DNA of 49,959 bases, taken from positions 1-49,959 of the forward strand of contig JAQWIP010000043.1 of NCBI GenBank assembly GCA_029248825.1. Direction: 5' to 3'. The DNA comes from Alphaproteobacteria bacterium. GTDB lineage: Bacteria; Pseudomonadota; Alphaproteobacteria; RS24. The notes under the pieces are model-generated. The model was given only the letters and a program-made list of their open reading frames with translations. It searched no databases and was not told the origin of the DNA. Shown in pieces: positions 25,408 through 32,912 of the stretch (positions within the stretch are counted from its first letter, which is position 1; the number at the start of each line of letters is the position of its first letter). Both the position numbers and the translations under genes were made by a program.

Positions 25408-26586
25408 TTATGATTTCAACCAAGGGGTCGGGTCAATCGGCTCCCCTTTGTAGCGTAACTCCATATATAGCTGACTGCGGCCCGAAGACCCAGACCCCAA
25501 TTGCGGATTTTCATCCAATAGGGTGCCAATCGGCTCGCCCGCCAATATGTCTTGCCCGACAAACCCTTGCGCTTCTTCGAGGCCAGCCAAAACCATCTGA
25601 TAGCCGCCCGCTACGCCCAAAATGACAATGCCACCATATTGACGAAACGGGCCGCTATACAGCACTTGCGCGTCATAGGGCGCGGTAATTTGCGCGCCCG
25701 CGCGGGCGCTAATCGAAACCCCTTGTTGGGCGACGCCATTTTCATTTTTCTGGCCAAAGCCGCGCGTCACTTGCCCCGCCACGGGGAGCGGCAAAAGCCC
25801 GCGGGCGCGCCCAAAGGAGCCGCTGCCTGTCGGGGGAGGTGCGGCTTTGCGGCGGTTTTGCAACCTTTGGGTTAACTCTCGCAAATCGCGCGCCTCGCGC
25901 ACTAATTTGGCGATGGCTTGGGCTTCGCGGGCGGCTTGCTTTCGGGCTTGGCTTTCGGCCGTGGCTTTTTGCGCCAGCGCGGCGTTCATATCTTGGCGCG
26001 CGGTGGCGGCATCTTGTTCGGCGACAATCAGCGCATTGGATTGCTTATCCATGCGGCGGCGAATGGCCGACAGCTCGGTCAATTGGTCGCGCAATTTTCC
26101 GGCTCGCGCTTGCATGCCTGGCACAATGGCGCTCATCACCAAAGCGCCCTGCACGGCATCGAGCGCATCTTCGGCATGCACGGCAAAGGCGGGGGCGGGT
26201 TGTTGTTGCATGGCTTGCAAGCCCGCCAAAAGTTTTGAGAGGGCGGCGCGGTCGCGTTGCAAGTCTTCGTCCAATTGGTTTTCGGTGACGGCCAATTCGC
26301 TCAAGCGGATTTCCAGTCGGTCGCGCTCGGCGTCGATGTTTTGCAAATCTTTGGCCAGCGCGATAATGCGTTTGCGCAATTGCCTTTGTTGCGATTTTAA
26401 CGTTTCCGCCGCCGCCTGCAATTCGGCTTGGCGGGCTTTGCGGTCTTTAATTTCATCCGATAAAGCGTCTAATTTTTGCTGCTTTCCTTGCGCCCAGGCA
26501 GGCGATAGCGGCAAGCTTATGGCCGAGATAATGGCCAAATAGAGCAGGGCTGCCAAGAGTGCGGGAATGTTGCCTATGCGTGTCAT
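25408..26586 (-). CDS. EnvC-like murein hydrolase activator (M23/LytM fold, probably non-catalytic)
   Basis: A 392-aa periplasmic protein: signal peptide (MTRIGNIPALLAALLYLAII to about residue 33), a long Gln/Arg/Ala-rich coiled coil (about 35-240) and a C-terminal LytM domain. In catalytic M23 enzymes zinc is held by H-x3-D and H-x-H; here the corresponding strands read QQGVSISARAG, YQMVLAGLEE and LYMELRYKG, without those residues, as in E. coli EnvC, which activates amidases instead of cutting peptidoglycan. The start at 26586 overlaps the rlmH stop by one base (TGATG) and gives the signal peptide at the N-terminus; the frame stays open into rlmH, which is not coding. Confidence 0.88.
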   Translation of the reverse strand: MTRIGNIPALLAALLYLAIISAISLPLSPAWAQGKQQKLDALSDEIKDRKARQAELQAAAETLKSQQRQLRKRIIALAKDLQNIDAERDRLEIRLSELAVTENQLDEDLQRDRAALSKLLAGLQAMQQQPAPAFAVHAEDALDAVQGALVMSAIVPGMQARAGKLRDQLTELSAIRRRMDKQSNALIVAEQDAATARQDMNAALAQKATAESQARKQAAREAQAIAKLVREARDLRELTQRLQNRRKAAPPPTGSGSFGRARGLLPLPVAGQVTRGFGQKNENGVAQQGVSISARAGAQITAPYDAQVLYSGPFRQYGGIVILGVAGGYQMVLAGLEEAQGFVGQDILAGEPIGTLLDENPQLGSGSSGRSQLYMELRYKGEPIDPTPWLKS

Positions 26587-27047
26587 CAATTGCGATGATA
26601 AGGGTGATTGGCCAAAATGGAAATGGCGCGCCAAATTTGTTCGGCCACTAAAACCCGCGCCAAAATATGCGGCCAAGTCATCGGCCCCAGCGCAATCCGC
26701 ATATTGGCGCGTTGGCGAAGGGCATCGGATAGGCCATCGGCGCCCCCCAGCACGAAAATCACCTCGCGGGTGCCATCGTCGCGCCATTGCGATAATTTTT
26801 CGGCAAAGGCTCGACTGCTCAGCGATGTGCCGCGCTCGTCCAGCACCACCACAAAGGCTGTGGGTGCGGCGTCGAGAGCGGCTTCCAATTTGCTATTGGC
26901 GCCGGCTTGATCTTTGATTTCTGTGAGGGCTAAGCCGTCGAGAGCGAGGGCGCGTCCGGTTTTGGAAATGCGCGTCGCATAGGTCTCAAACAGCGGCGCT
27001 TCCTTTTGGCCGCGCAGTTGGCCGACTGCCAAGATTGACAGTTTCAT
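26586..27047 (-). CDS. rlmH: 23S rRNA (pseudouridine-1915-N3)-methyltransferase
   Basis: RlmH (153 aa) is a SPOUT methyltransferase that modifies Psi1915 in helix 69 of the 50S subunit. It begins MKLSILAVGQLRG and carries the family knot motifs VFVLGGADGLSDALR and ALGPMTWPHILARVLVAEQIWRA with the terminal NHPYHR. It follows rsfS after 5 bases; this pair is conserved widely. Confidence 0.95.
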   Translation of the reverse strand: MKLSILAVGQLRGQKEAPLFETYATRISKTGRALALDGLALTEIKDQAGANSKLEAALDAAPTAFVVVLDERGTSLSSRAFAEKLSQWRDDGTREVIFVLGGADGLSDALRQRANMRIALGPMTWPHILARVLVAEQIWRAISILANHPYHRN

Positions 27048-27052
27048 GCAGT

Positions 27053-27448
27053 CTAATCCGCTTTTTTCGGCGGGTTATCGGGCGAATAAGCGATGAGTTC
27101 GGCATCGGTGGCCCACATTTTTTCCAGCGCATAGAACTCGCGAACTTCGGCGCGGAAAATATGCACCACCACATCGCCCGCATCGACCAATACCCAGTCG
27201 CCTGTGGTTTGGCCTTCGGTGCGGATATCTTTTTGCCCAGCCGCTTTTAGCTTACGTTGCAAGTGGTCGGCCAAGGCGGCGACGTGGCGTTTCGAGCGCC
27301 CCGTGGCAACAACCATATGGTCGGCCAGCGCGGTCTTGCCGTGTAAATCGATGGAGATAATATCCTGCGCCAAATCATCGTCGAGACTGGTCAGAACCAT
27401 ATCGTGAAGCACGCCGTCATCCAGATCGGGGTGCTTGTCTTTTGCCAT
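27053..27448 (-). CDS. rsfS: Ribosomal silencing factor RsfS
   Basis: RsfS (131 aa; YbeB/Iojap family) binds L14 and blocks joining of ribosomal subunits under starvation. The core is recognisable from DDDLAQDIISIDLHGKTALADHMVVATG through KRHVAALADHL to GDWVLVDAGDVVVHIF. It heads the rsfS-rlmH-EnvC-like-ctpA run; a 108-base gap separates it from nadD and holds a possible promoter. Confidence 0.94.
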   Translation of the reverse strand: MAKDKHPDLDDGVLHDMVLTSLDDDLAQDIISIDLHGKTALADHMVVATGRSKRHVAALADHLQRKLKAAGQKDIRTEGQTTGDWVLVDAGDVVVHIFRAEVREFYALEKMWATDAELIAYSPDNPPKKAD

Positions 27449-27521
27449 TGGCTTTGTATCGCTCAGAGCGGTTTCCTCGCTTTGCTATTCGCAAAAATAC
27501 TGTTTCGGGCGTGTTCGCGCA

Positions 27522-27550
27522 GTCTAACCATAAATAGGGAAAAAATTCAA
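27522..27550 (-). promoter_or_regulatory. Candidate promoter upstream of rsfS
   Basis: On the minus strand TTGAAT is followed by a 17-base spacer and TTAGAC, about 75 bases before the rsfS start, in the only gap of size between nadD and rsfS. The -35 is good and the -10 weak. It would allow rsfS and its followers to be expressed apart from proBA-nadD. Confidence 0.35.
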
Positions 27551-27556
27551 TTGTCT

Positions 27557-28153
27557 TTAGGGGTTCGTCTGCTGGCGGCGCAACTCGGTGGAGGACAGCG
27601 GCGACAGCTCCCCCTGCAATAAAACCCAAGCAGGGGCGGGCTTATCTTTCAACTGGCTGGCCTCGGCACTCGGCAGTTGAGCGTCCAAAAAAGCCAAAGC
27701 CGCAGGGGCTTCCAGCGCCGCCTGCAAATCCGTACCTCGCGGATAAACGGCCACGGGTATCTCCGCCATCAGGCTTTGCCAGTCTTTCCATTGATGCAGT
27801 TGGCGCAGATTATCGGCGCCCAGCAGCCAAATAAAACGCACATCGGGGTATTGGGTTTTCAACGCCCGCACAGTGTCGATGGCATATTGCGTGCCAAGCT
27901 CTGCCTCTACCGCATCGACGTGAAATTGCGGATGTTCGGCCAGCGCACGGGTGGCGGCAAGGCGGGGTTCCAGCTCGCTCGCCGCATTGTCTTTCAGCGG
28001 ATTTTGCGGGCTCACCATCCACCAAATATAATCGAGCGCGAGGGTCGAAAGGGCGGCTTCGGCGACCAAACGGTGTCCCGCATGGGGCGGATCAAAACTG
28101 CCGCCGAAAAGGGCGATGGTCTGACCGGAGCTTAAAAATGGCTGCACCCTCAT
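27557..28153 (-). CDS. nadD: Nicotinate-nucleotide adenylyltransferase
   Basis: NadD (198 aa) makes nicotinate adenine dinucleotide in NAD synthesis. The nucleotidyltransferase HxGH-type motif is in GGSFDPPHAGH near residue 20, followed by VRFIWLLGADNL and the C-terminal SSTELR. The start at 28153 was chosen for its AAAGGA ribosome site. The chain ends 8 residues after SSTELR, shorter than in E. coli NadD. Confidence 0.92.
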   Translation of the reverse strand: MRVQPFLSSGQTIALFGGSFDPPHAGHRLVAEAALSTLALDYIWWMVSPQNPLKDNAASELEPRLAATRALAEHPQFHVDAVEAELGTQYAIDTVRALKTQYPDVRFIWLLGADNLRQLHQWKDWQSLMAEIPVAVYPRGTDLQAALEAPAALAFLDAQLPSAEASQLKDKPAPAWVLLQGELSPLSSTELRRQQTNP

Positions 28154-28178
28154 GTCCTTTCTCGGCTTTGCGTGGCGT

Positions 28179-29453
28179 TTACTTCGGCCGGGTTTGCCCC
28201 TGCCCACGCACGCCATATTTAAAGCTGGTCAATTGCTCCAGCCCCACAGGCCCGCGCGCGTGAAAGCGTCCCGTGGCAATGCCAATTTCCGCGCCCATGC
28301 CAAATTCGCCGCCATCGGCAAATTGGGTCGAGGCATTGTGCATGACAATGGCGCTATCGACGCGGTTTAAAAAATCCGTCGCTTTCTCGGCGTCCTCGCT
28401 GACAATGGATTCGGTATGACCCGACCCATATTGCGCGATATGCGCCACGGCTTCGTCTAGTCCGGTTACGGTTTTCACAGCAATAATCGCGTCCAAATAT
28501 TCTTCATAATAATCTTGCTCGGTGGCGGGCGTCACGCGCGCATCGACGCTTTGGGTGGGCGCGTCGCCGCGCACGGCGCAACCAGCCTCGAGCAGCGCCT
28601 CCACGATGGGCTTTAAATGCGTGTCGACACAGTGGGCATCGACCAAGAGCGTTTCGGCCGCGCCGCAAATTCCCGTGCGCCGCATTTTCGCATTCAGCAC
28701 AATCTCGCGCGCCATGGTTACCTCGCTCGCGGCTTCCACATAGACATGGCAAACGCCGTCGAGATGGGCAAACACCGGCACGCGCGCTTCGTCTTGCACG
28801 CGCCCCACAAGGCCTTTGCCGCCGCGCGGCACAATCACATCCACGGTGTCGTCGAGCCCTGCCAACATCATGCCTACGGCAGCGCGGTCTGGCGTATCGA
28901 CGATTTGCACGCAATGCTCGTTCAGCTCAGCCGCTTTCAGGGCGCGTGAAAAACAGCCATGAATAAGGCGCGCCGAGTTTTGAATTTCCGACGAGCCGCG
29001 CAAGATAACCGCATTGCCCGACTTCAAGCAAAGGGCGGCCGCATCGGCGGTGACATTGGGGCGGCTTTCATAAATCACACCAATGACGCCCAAAGGCACG
29101 CGCACCCGAGAAATATCCAAACCGCTTTCCACCTGCCAATTGGCCATCACATCGCCCACCGGGTCGTCGAGTTGAATAATCGCTTCCAGCGCTTTGGCGA
29201 TGCCCTCAAGGCGCGCGGCGTCGAGCATAATGCGGTCTAGCCGCGCCGCGCCGACATTTTCCGCCTCGGCCCGTTTCAAGTCTTTTTGATTGGCCGCAAT
29301 AATGTTGCCCGCATCGGCGCGCAGCTCATTGGCGGCATTTTGCAAGGCCGCGTTTTTTTTGGCGCTCGGCGCAAGAGCCAATTGGCGCGCCGCGATTTTG
29401 GCTTGGCTGCCAAGGCGCAACATTTGGCTTTCTAGGGATTTTACATCGCTCAT
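28179..29453 (-). CDS. proA: Glutamate-5-semialdehyde dehydrogenase (gamma-glutamyl phosphate reductase)
   Basis: ProA (424 aa) reduces gamma-glutamyl phosphate in proline synthesis. Aldehyde-dehydrogenase-fold landmarks are GVIGVIYESRPNVTADAAALC, LKSGNAVILRGSSE, VIVPRGGKGLV and the catalytic cysteine in RRTGICGAAETLL (about residue 265). Its ATG overlaps the proB stop by 4 bases (ATGA), so the two pathway enzymes are translationally coupled. Confidence 0.97.
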   Translation of the reverse strand: MSDVKSLESQMLRLGSQAKIAARQLALAPSAKKNAALQNAANELRADAGNIIAANQKDLKRAEAENVGAARLDRIMLDAARLEGIAKALEAIIQLDDPVGDVMANWQVESGLDISRVRVPLGVIGVIYESRPNVTADAAALCLKSGNAVILRGSSEIQNSARLIHGCFSRALKAAELNEHCVQIVDTPDRAAVGMMLAGLDDTVDVIVPRGGKGLVGRVQDEARVPVFAHLDGVCHVYVEAASEVTMAREIVLNAKMRRTGICGAAETLLVDAHCVDTHLKPIVEALLEAGCAVRGDAPTQSVDARVTPATEQDYYEEYLDAIIAVKTVTGLDEAVAHIAQYGSGHTESIVSEDAEKATDFLNRVDSAIVMHNASTQFADGGEFGMGAEIGIATGRFHARGPVGLEQLTSFKYGVRGQGQTRPK

Positions 29454-30610
29454 TTTGTGCCTCCATTTGGGCTTGTCATCAATACCATATCATCGCGATG
29501 CACCATTTCGGTGCGCTCTAAATTATAGTCAGAAAATTCTGGCAAAGCGGCAATCGCTTTGCTGTCTTTGCCCACAAGAAAGCCTGCCTCGAGACGGGCA
29601 TAGGCGCTGAGGCCACGCGCAATCTCTTGCCCATCGGGGGCGATAATCGACAAGCAATCCCCGCGCTCGAAATTGCCTTCCAAGCGCGAAATGCCGACGG
29701 GCAGAAGCGAGTTTCCAGCCGCCAGCGCGCGCACGGCGCCCGCGTCCAAATGGACGGTGCCTGCGGGGTGGAGCGTGCTGGCAATCCAATTTTTGCGCGC
29801 GGTCAACGGATTGGCATGGGCGCGAAACAAGGTCGAGCGCGCGCCCTGTGCCAAAGCGGTCAGCGGCGACAAAGCGCGCCCGCTAGCCAAAACCATATGG
29901 CAGCCCGCGCTTTGGGCAATCTCGCCCGCTTGCAATTTGGTGACCATGCCGCCCGAGCCGTGTTGCGAGCCACTGCCGCCGGCCATGGCGCTAATTTCGG
30001 GGGTGATTTCTTCCACCACGTCCAAAAATTCGCCGCCTTCGGTTTCTTGCGGATTGGCCGTATAGAGCCCATCGATATCGCTGAACAGCACCAGACAATC
30101 GGCCGAGACCATGGCCGCCACACGCGCCGCCAAACGGTCGTTGTCGCCATAGCGCAGCTCTTGCGTGGCCAAAGTATCATTCTCATTGATGACGGGAATG
30201 ACCCCCATATCCAAAAGCGCGGTGAGGGTTTGGCGCGCGTTTAAATAGCGCCGACGCTGCTCGGTGTCTTCGGCGGTCAAGAGAACTTGCGCGCTTTGCA
30301 ACGCCTGCGCGTCCAAAGCCGATTGCCAGCCGCGCACCAATTCAATTTGTCCGGTGGCCGAGGCGGCTTGGCTTTGTGCCAGATTTAAGTCTTGGCGTTG
30401 CACGCCCAATTTAGCGCAGCCCAGCGCCAAAGCGCCCGAGGTGACGAGAATGATTTTTTGTCCCTTGGCGCGCGCTTGCGCAATATCGCTGGCCATGGCG
30501 GCCAGCCAATCGACGTTCAAGCCTTGGCTGCCGCCATCGGTTTGGCGCAGCAGAAGCGACGAGCCAATTTTGAGAACCAAAGTGCTGGCATTTTGAATTT
30601 CTTCGCGCAT
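29450..30610 (-). CDS. proB: Glutamate 5-kinase
   Basis: ProB (386 aa) phosphorylates glutamate, the first and feedback-inhibited step of proline synthesis. The amino-acid kinase domain has VLKIGSSLL, VTSGALALG, NENDTLATQELRYGDND and the GSGGMVTKLQAGEIA loop; a C-terminal PUA domain follows (about 285-370). The start at 30610 overlaps the obgE stop by one base (TGATG); the open frame further upstream lies inside obgE. Confidence 0.96.
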   Translation of the reverse strand: MREEIQNASTLVLKIGSSLLLRQTDGGSQGLNVDWLAAMASDIAQARAKGQKIILVTSGALALGCAKLGVQRQDLNLAQSQAASATGQIELVRGWQSALDAQALQSAQVLLTAEDTEQRRRYLNARQTLTALLDMGVIPVINENDTLATQELRYGDNDRLAARVAAMVSADCLVLFSDIDGLYTANPQETEGGEFLDVVEEITPEISAMAGGSGSQHGSGGMVTKLQAGEIAQSAGCHMVLASGRALSPLTALAQGARSTLFRAHANPLTARKNWIASTLHPAGTVHLDAGAVRALAAGNSLLPVGISRLEGNFERGDCLSIIAPDGQEIARGLSAYARLEAGFLVGKDSKAIAALPEFSDYNLERTEMVHRDDMVLMTSPNGGTK

Positions 30611-31671
30611 CAGTCTGCCTCGCGCAAAGGATGCCAACCCGCCTCTTGGGCGCCTTCCAAAGCCGGCGCGCGGCCGGCATCAATCAGCCCCAGCAAACGG
30701 TCGTATAGCTCTTGTAAGCCTTGTTTTGAGACCGAGGAAATGGTCAAAGTAGGCGCGTCGCAAACCTCGGCCAAAGCCGCTTTTTGCTCTTCGATAAGCT
30801 CTGGAATCAGCGCATCACATTTGGTCAGCGCCACCACTTCTTGCTTGGCAGCGAGGCCATCATCATAGGCGGCCAACTCGCCGCGAATGGTCAAATAGCT
30901 TTCGGCAATATTACCTTGGGTGGCGTCAATCAGGTGCAAAAGCGCGGTGCAGCGTTCGACATGACCCAAAAACCGATGCCCCAGACCGGCTCCTTCCGAG
31001 GCGCCGGCGATGAGACCGGGAATATCGGCCATGACAAATTCGCGCCCGCCCTTGCGTTCTGGCGCGCCTACGACCCCCAAATTAGGGTGCAAAGTGGTGA
31101 AAGGATAATCGGCAATTTTGGGTCGCGCGCGGCTGATGCTCGACAATAAAGTCGACTTGCCCGCATTGGGCAGACCCAAAAGGCCAACATCGGCGATGAG
31201 TTTGAGGCGCAGCCAAATCCAAGCCTCGCGGCCTTCGAGGCCGGGGTTGGCGTGGCGCGGCGATTGATTGACCGGCCCTTTAAAATGCGTATTGCCAAAG
31301 CCGCCATTGCCACCCGTGGCCAGGGTTATCACTTGCCCGACTTCGGTTAGATCGGCCAGCAAGGTTTCATTGTCTTCGCCAAAAATTTGCGTTCCCACAG
31401 GCACGCGCAAAACCTTATCTTCGCCATCGCCGCCGGTGCGGTTTCGGCCCATGCCATGGGTGCCCGTGCCAGCTTTGAAATGTTGCTGATAGCGATAATC
31501 GATAAGCGTGTTTAGCCCATCGACGCATTCGACGCGCACATCGCCCCCGCGACCGCCATCGCCGCCATCGGGCCCGCCATATTCGACATAGGCTTCGCGG
31601 CGAAACGAAATACAGCCCGCCCCGCCATCGCCGGAACGGATATAGACTTTGGCTTGGTCTAGAAATTTCAT
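30610..31671 (-). CDS. obgE: GTPase Obg/CgtA
   Basis: ObgE (353 aa) is an essential ribosome-associated GTPase for 50S assembly and stress control. The glycine-rich Obg domain (KVYIRSGDGGAGCISFRREA, GGPDGGDGGRGGDV) is followed by the G domain with GLPNAGKST, the DIPGLIAGASEGAGLG switch region and TKCD. The ATG at 31671 has GAGGAA upstream; an in-frame GTG 8 codons earlier is less likely. The acidic C-terminal tail of some family members is absent. It follows rpmA after a terminator. Confidence 0.96.
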   Translation of the reverse strand: MKFLDQAKVYIRSGDGGAGCISFRREAYVEYGGPDGGDGGRGGDVRVECVDGLNTLIDYRYQQHFKAGTGTHGMGRNRTGGDGEDKVLRVPVGTQIFGEDNETLLADLTEVGQVITLATGGNGGFGNTHFKGPVNQSPRHANPGLEGREAWIWLRLKLIADVGLLGLPNAGKSTLLSSISRARPKIADYPFTTLHPNLGVVGAPERKGGREFVMADIPGLIAGASEGAGLGHRFLGHVERCTALLHLIDATQGNIAESYLTIRGELAAYDDGLAAKQEVVALTKCDALIPELIEEQKAALAEVCDAPTLTISSVSKQGLQELYDRLLGLIDAGRAPALEGAQEAGWHPLREAD

Positions 31672-31764
31672 CGGTTCCAATTCCTCATGCGACACTTGGG
31701 GGATGGCGCTAGTCTAACGCGCGCGCCTAAAAACGAGAAGGGGTAAAGCTCGGGGGCTAAAACG

Positions 31765-31797
31765 AAAAAAAGGAGAGGCCTCGGTAAGGCCATCTCC
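31765..31797 (-). terminator. Terminator after rpmA
   Basis: On the minus strand GGAGA(T)GGCC pairs with GGCCTCTCC (one bulged T, 7-base loop) and is followed by seven T residues. It ends the rplU-rpmA transcript about 65 bases after the rpmA stop; obgE must then have a promoter in the remaining 93 bases, where I see no strong match. Confidence 0.88.
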
Positions 31798-31861
31798 CTA
31801 ATTTTGAAGGTTAGCTGGCGACCCGACCCCGATTGGGAGGGCAGCGCGAGCGACCCTATAT

Positions 31862-32131
31862 TTATTCTGCGGCTTCGGCCAGCGGGCTGACGGACACCAC
31901 AGTGCGGTTTCCACGAGCTTGGCTGAACGTTACATTGCCTTCGACCACGGCAAAAATTGTGTGGTCTTTGCCAATGCCGACATTTTCGCCCGGGTGCCAT
32001 TTGGTGCCGCGTTGACGAATGATAATATTTCCAGGGATAACATGCTCGCCGCCATATTTTTTGACGCCAAGACGACGGCCCGCGGAATCGCGACCGTTAC
32101 GGGATGAGCCACCAGCTTTCTTTGTTGACAT
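31862..32131 (-). CDS. rpmA: 50S ribosomal protein L27
   Basis: L27 (89 aa) lies next to the peptidyl transferase centre. MSTKKAGGSSRNGRDSAGRR and GVKKYGGEHVIPGNIIIRQRG are family signatures. The N-terminus has no Firmicutes-style cleavable extension. It follows rplU by 12 bases. Confidence 0.98.
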   Translation of the reverse strand: MSTKKAGGSSRNGRDSAGRRLGVKKYGGEHVIPGNIIIRQRGTKWHPGENVGIGKDHTIFAVVEGNVTFSQARGNRTVVSVSPLAEAAE

Positions 32132-32143
32132 TTGATACTGCTC

Positions 32144-32521
32144 CTAGCTTGCCGCTTCGTCTGAAGGGGCTGTTTCTGCTTTTGGCGCGGCTTTTTTAGC
32201 GGCGGCCTTGGCAGAGATATTGGTAATTTTGAGAACCGTCTCGTGCTGACGATGCCCTTTGGTGCGGTGATAGTTTTTCCGACGACGGAATTTAATCACG
32301 GTAATTTTATCGGCGCGACCCTGTTCCAGCACTTCGGCTGTAACGCTGGCGCCTTTAACGATTGGCTCGCCAATGCTTGGGGCTTTGCCATCTTCGCCGA
32401 GCATTAAAACTTCGTCGAATTTAATTTTATCGCCGGCCTGGCCGTCAACACGCTCAATGGCGATGACATCGTCTTTTGCGACGCGGTATTGTTTGCCGCC
32501 GGTGCGAATTACTGCATACAT
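32144..32521 (-). CDS. rplU: 50S ribosomal protein L21
   Basis: L21 (125 aa) binds 23S rRNA. MYAVIRTGGKQYRVAKDDVI and the C-terminal IKFRRRKNYHRTKGHRQ segment are diagnostic. The last 20 residues are an Ala/Lys/Glu-rich extension. It leads the rplU-rpmA operon and is preceded by a leader of about 80 bases with two hairpins and a good promoter. Confidence 0.97.
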   Translation of the reverse strand: MYAVIRTGGKQYRVAKDDVIAIERVDGQAGDKIKFDEVLMLGEDGKAPSIGEPIVKGASVTAEVLEQGRADKITVIKFRRRKNYHRTKGHRQHETVLKITNISAKAAAKKAAPKAETAPSDEAAS

Positions 32522-32543
32522 GGTTCAAATCCGTAAAATCTAG

Positions 32544-32596
32544 GTCCCCGAAAGGACTATTATCCATAAGCGCTACCCAGAAAGCGGGCTTTCTGG
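32544..32596 (-). promoter_or_regulatory. Structured 5' leader of rplU-rpmA
   Basis: Two hairpins lie between the predicted transcription start and the rplU ATG: CCAGAAAG / CTTTCTGG (32577-32596, 8 bp, 4-base loop) and GTCC / GGAC (32544-32557, 6-base loop). Ribosomal protein leaders often fold to let the product control its own translation; whether this one does is inference. Confidence 0.4.
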
Positions 32597-32609
32597 CTGC
32601 TGAGCGGCG

Positions 32610-32637
32610 AATATACAAGGGAAAACCCTTAAGTCAA
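32610..32637 (-). promoter_or_regulatory. Promoter of rplU-rpmA
   Basis: On the minus strand TTGACT, a 16-base spacer and TATATT, close to the sigma70 consensus (5/6 at both boxes). Transcription would start near 32603, about 80 bases before the rplU start codon. The spacer itself contains an AAGGG/CCCTT dyad. Confidence 0.7.
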
Positions 32638-32685
32638 GTCAAATCACTTGCCCCATCCGCCCGCCGGATGGGTGGCAAAGACGGC

Positions 32686-32779
32686 AAAAACCCCGCGCAA
32701 GCGTTGCGGGGCTGGTTTGGCGGATAGACGGCTTGGAATCTATACTACAAAATAAAATGTAGATTATTTATATATATAA
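32686..32779 (-). ncRNA. Candidate small RNA between rplU and cysD
   Basis: On the minus strand a -10-like TACAAT (32791-32786), with TTCAAT 16 bases further upstream (32813-32808), precedes a stretch holding three hairpins in order: CTACA/TGTAG (32745-32762), ATAGA/TCTAT (32724-32743) and a terminator stem CCCCGC/GCGGGG (32691-32711) followed by TTTTT. No gene precedes this terminator on the minus strand, and the rplU promoter lies beyond it, so it has no protein-coding transcript to end. A transcript of about 94 nt would fit. No known RNA family is recognised. Confidence 0.3.
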
Positions 32780-32799
32780 AAAAATATTGTAAAATAACC

Positions 32800-32819
32800 G
32801 ATAAGCAATTGAACTTATC
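32800..32819. promoter_or_regulatory. Dyad operator candidate upstream of cysD
   Basis: GATAAG and CTTATC form a 6-bp inverted repeat with an 8-base spacer. It covers the -35 of a possible cysD promoter (TTGAAC 32809-32814, 17 bases, TATCCC 32832-32837) and the -35 of the divergent small-RNA promoter, so a dimeric regulator bound here could repress both. The regulator is not known. Confidence 0.35.
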
Positions 32820-32849
32820 ACCTTTTTGGGTTATCCCTCGCCGTGTAGC

Positions 32850-32888
32850 GCGGGGTTTGCGTGCGGTTAAGCCAGCTTATTACCCCGC
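32850..32888 (+). promoter_or_regulatory. Leader hairpin upstream of cysD
   Basis: GCGGGGT (32850-32856) pairs with ACCCCGC (32882-32888), enclosing 25 bases and ending 12 bases before the AGAGG ribosome site of cysD. It could be a control element in the cysD mRNA leader. I do not recognise a riboswitch class. Confidence 0.3.
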
Positions 32889-32912
32889 CCCAAAACAGAT
32901 AGAGGCCACAGC

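Larger units (their letters stand above)
32522..32912. other. 391-base rplU-cysD divergent intergenic region
   Basis: Contains, from left to right: rplU leader hairpins, rplU promoter, a perfect 8-bp hairpin CCCATCCG/CGGATGGG (32652-32672), the orphan minus-strand terminator, a strongly AT-rich tract (about 32741-32797), the GATAAG dyad and the cysD leader hairpin. No open reading frame in it looks coding. Confidence 0.6.

Noticed and set aside
27557..27600. Short C-terminus of NadD as a possible frameshift.
   Set aside because: The catalytic motifs including SSTELR are complete, and the sequence beyond gives no NadD-like tail in another frame that I can see; a naturally short end is simpler.
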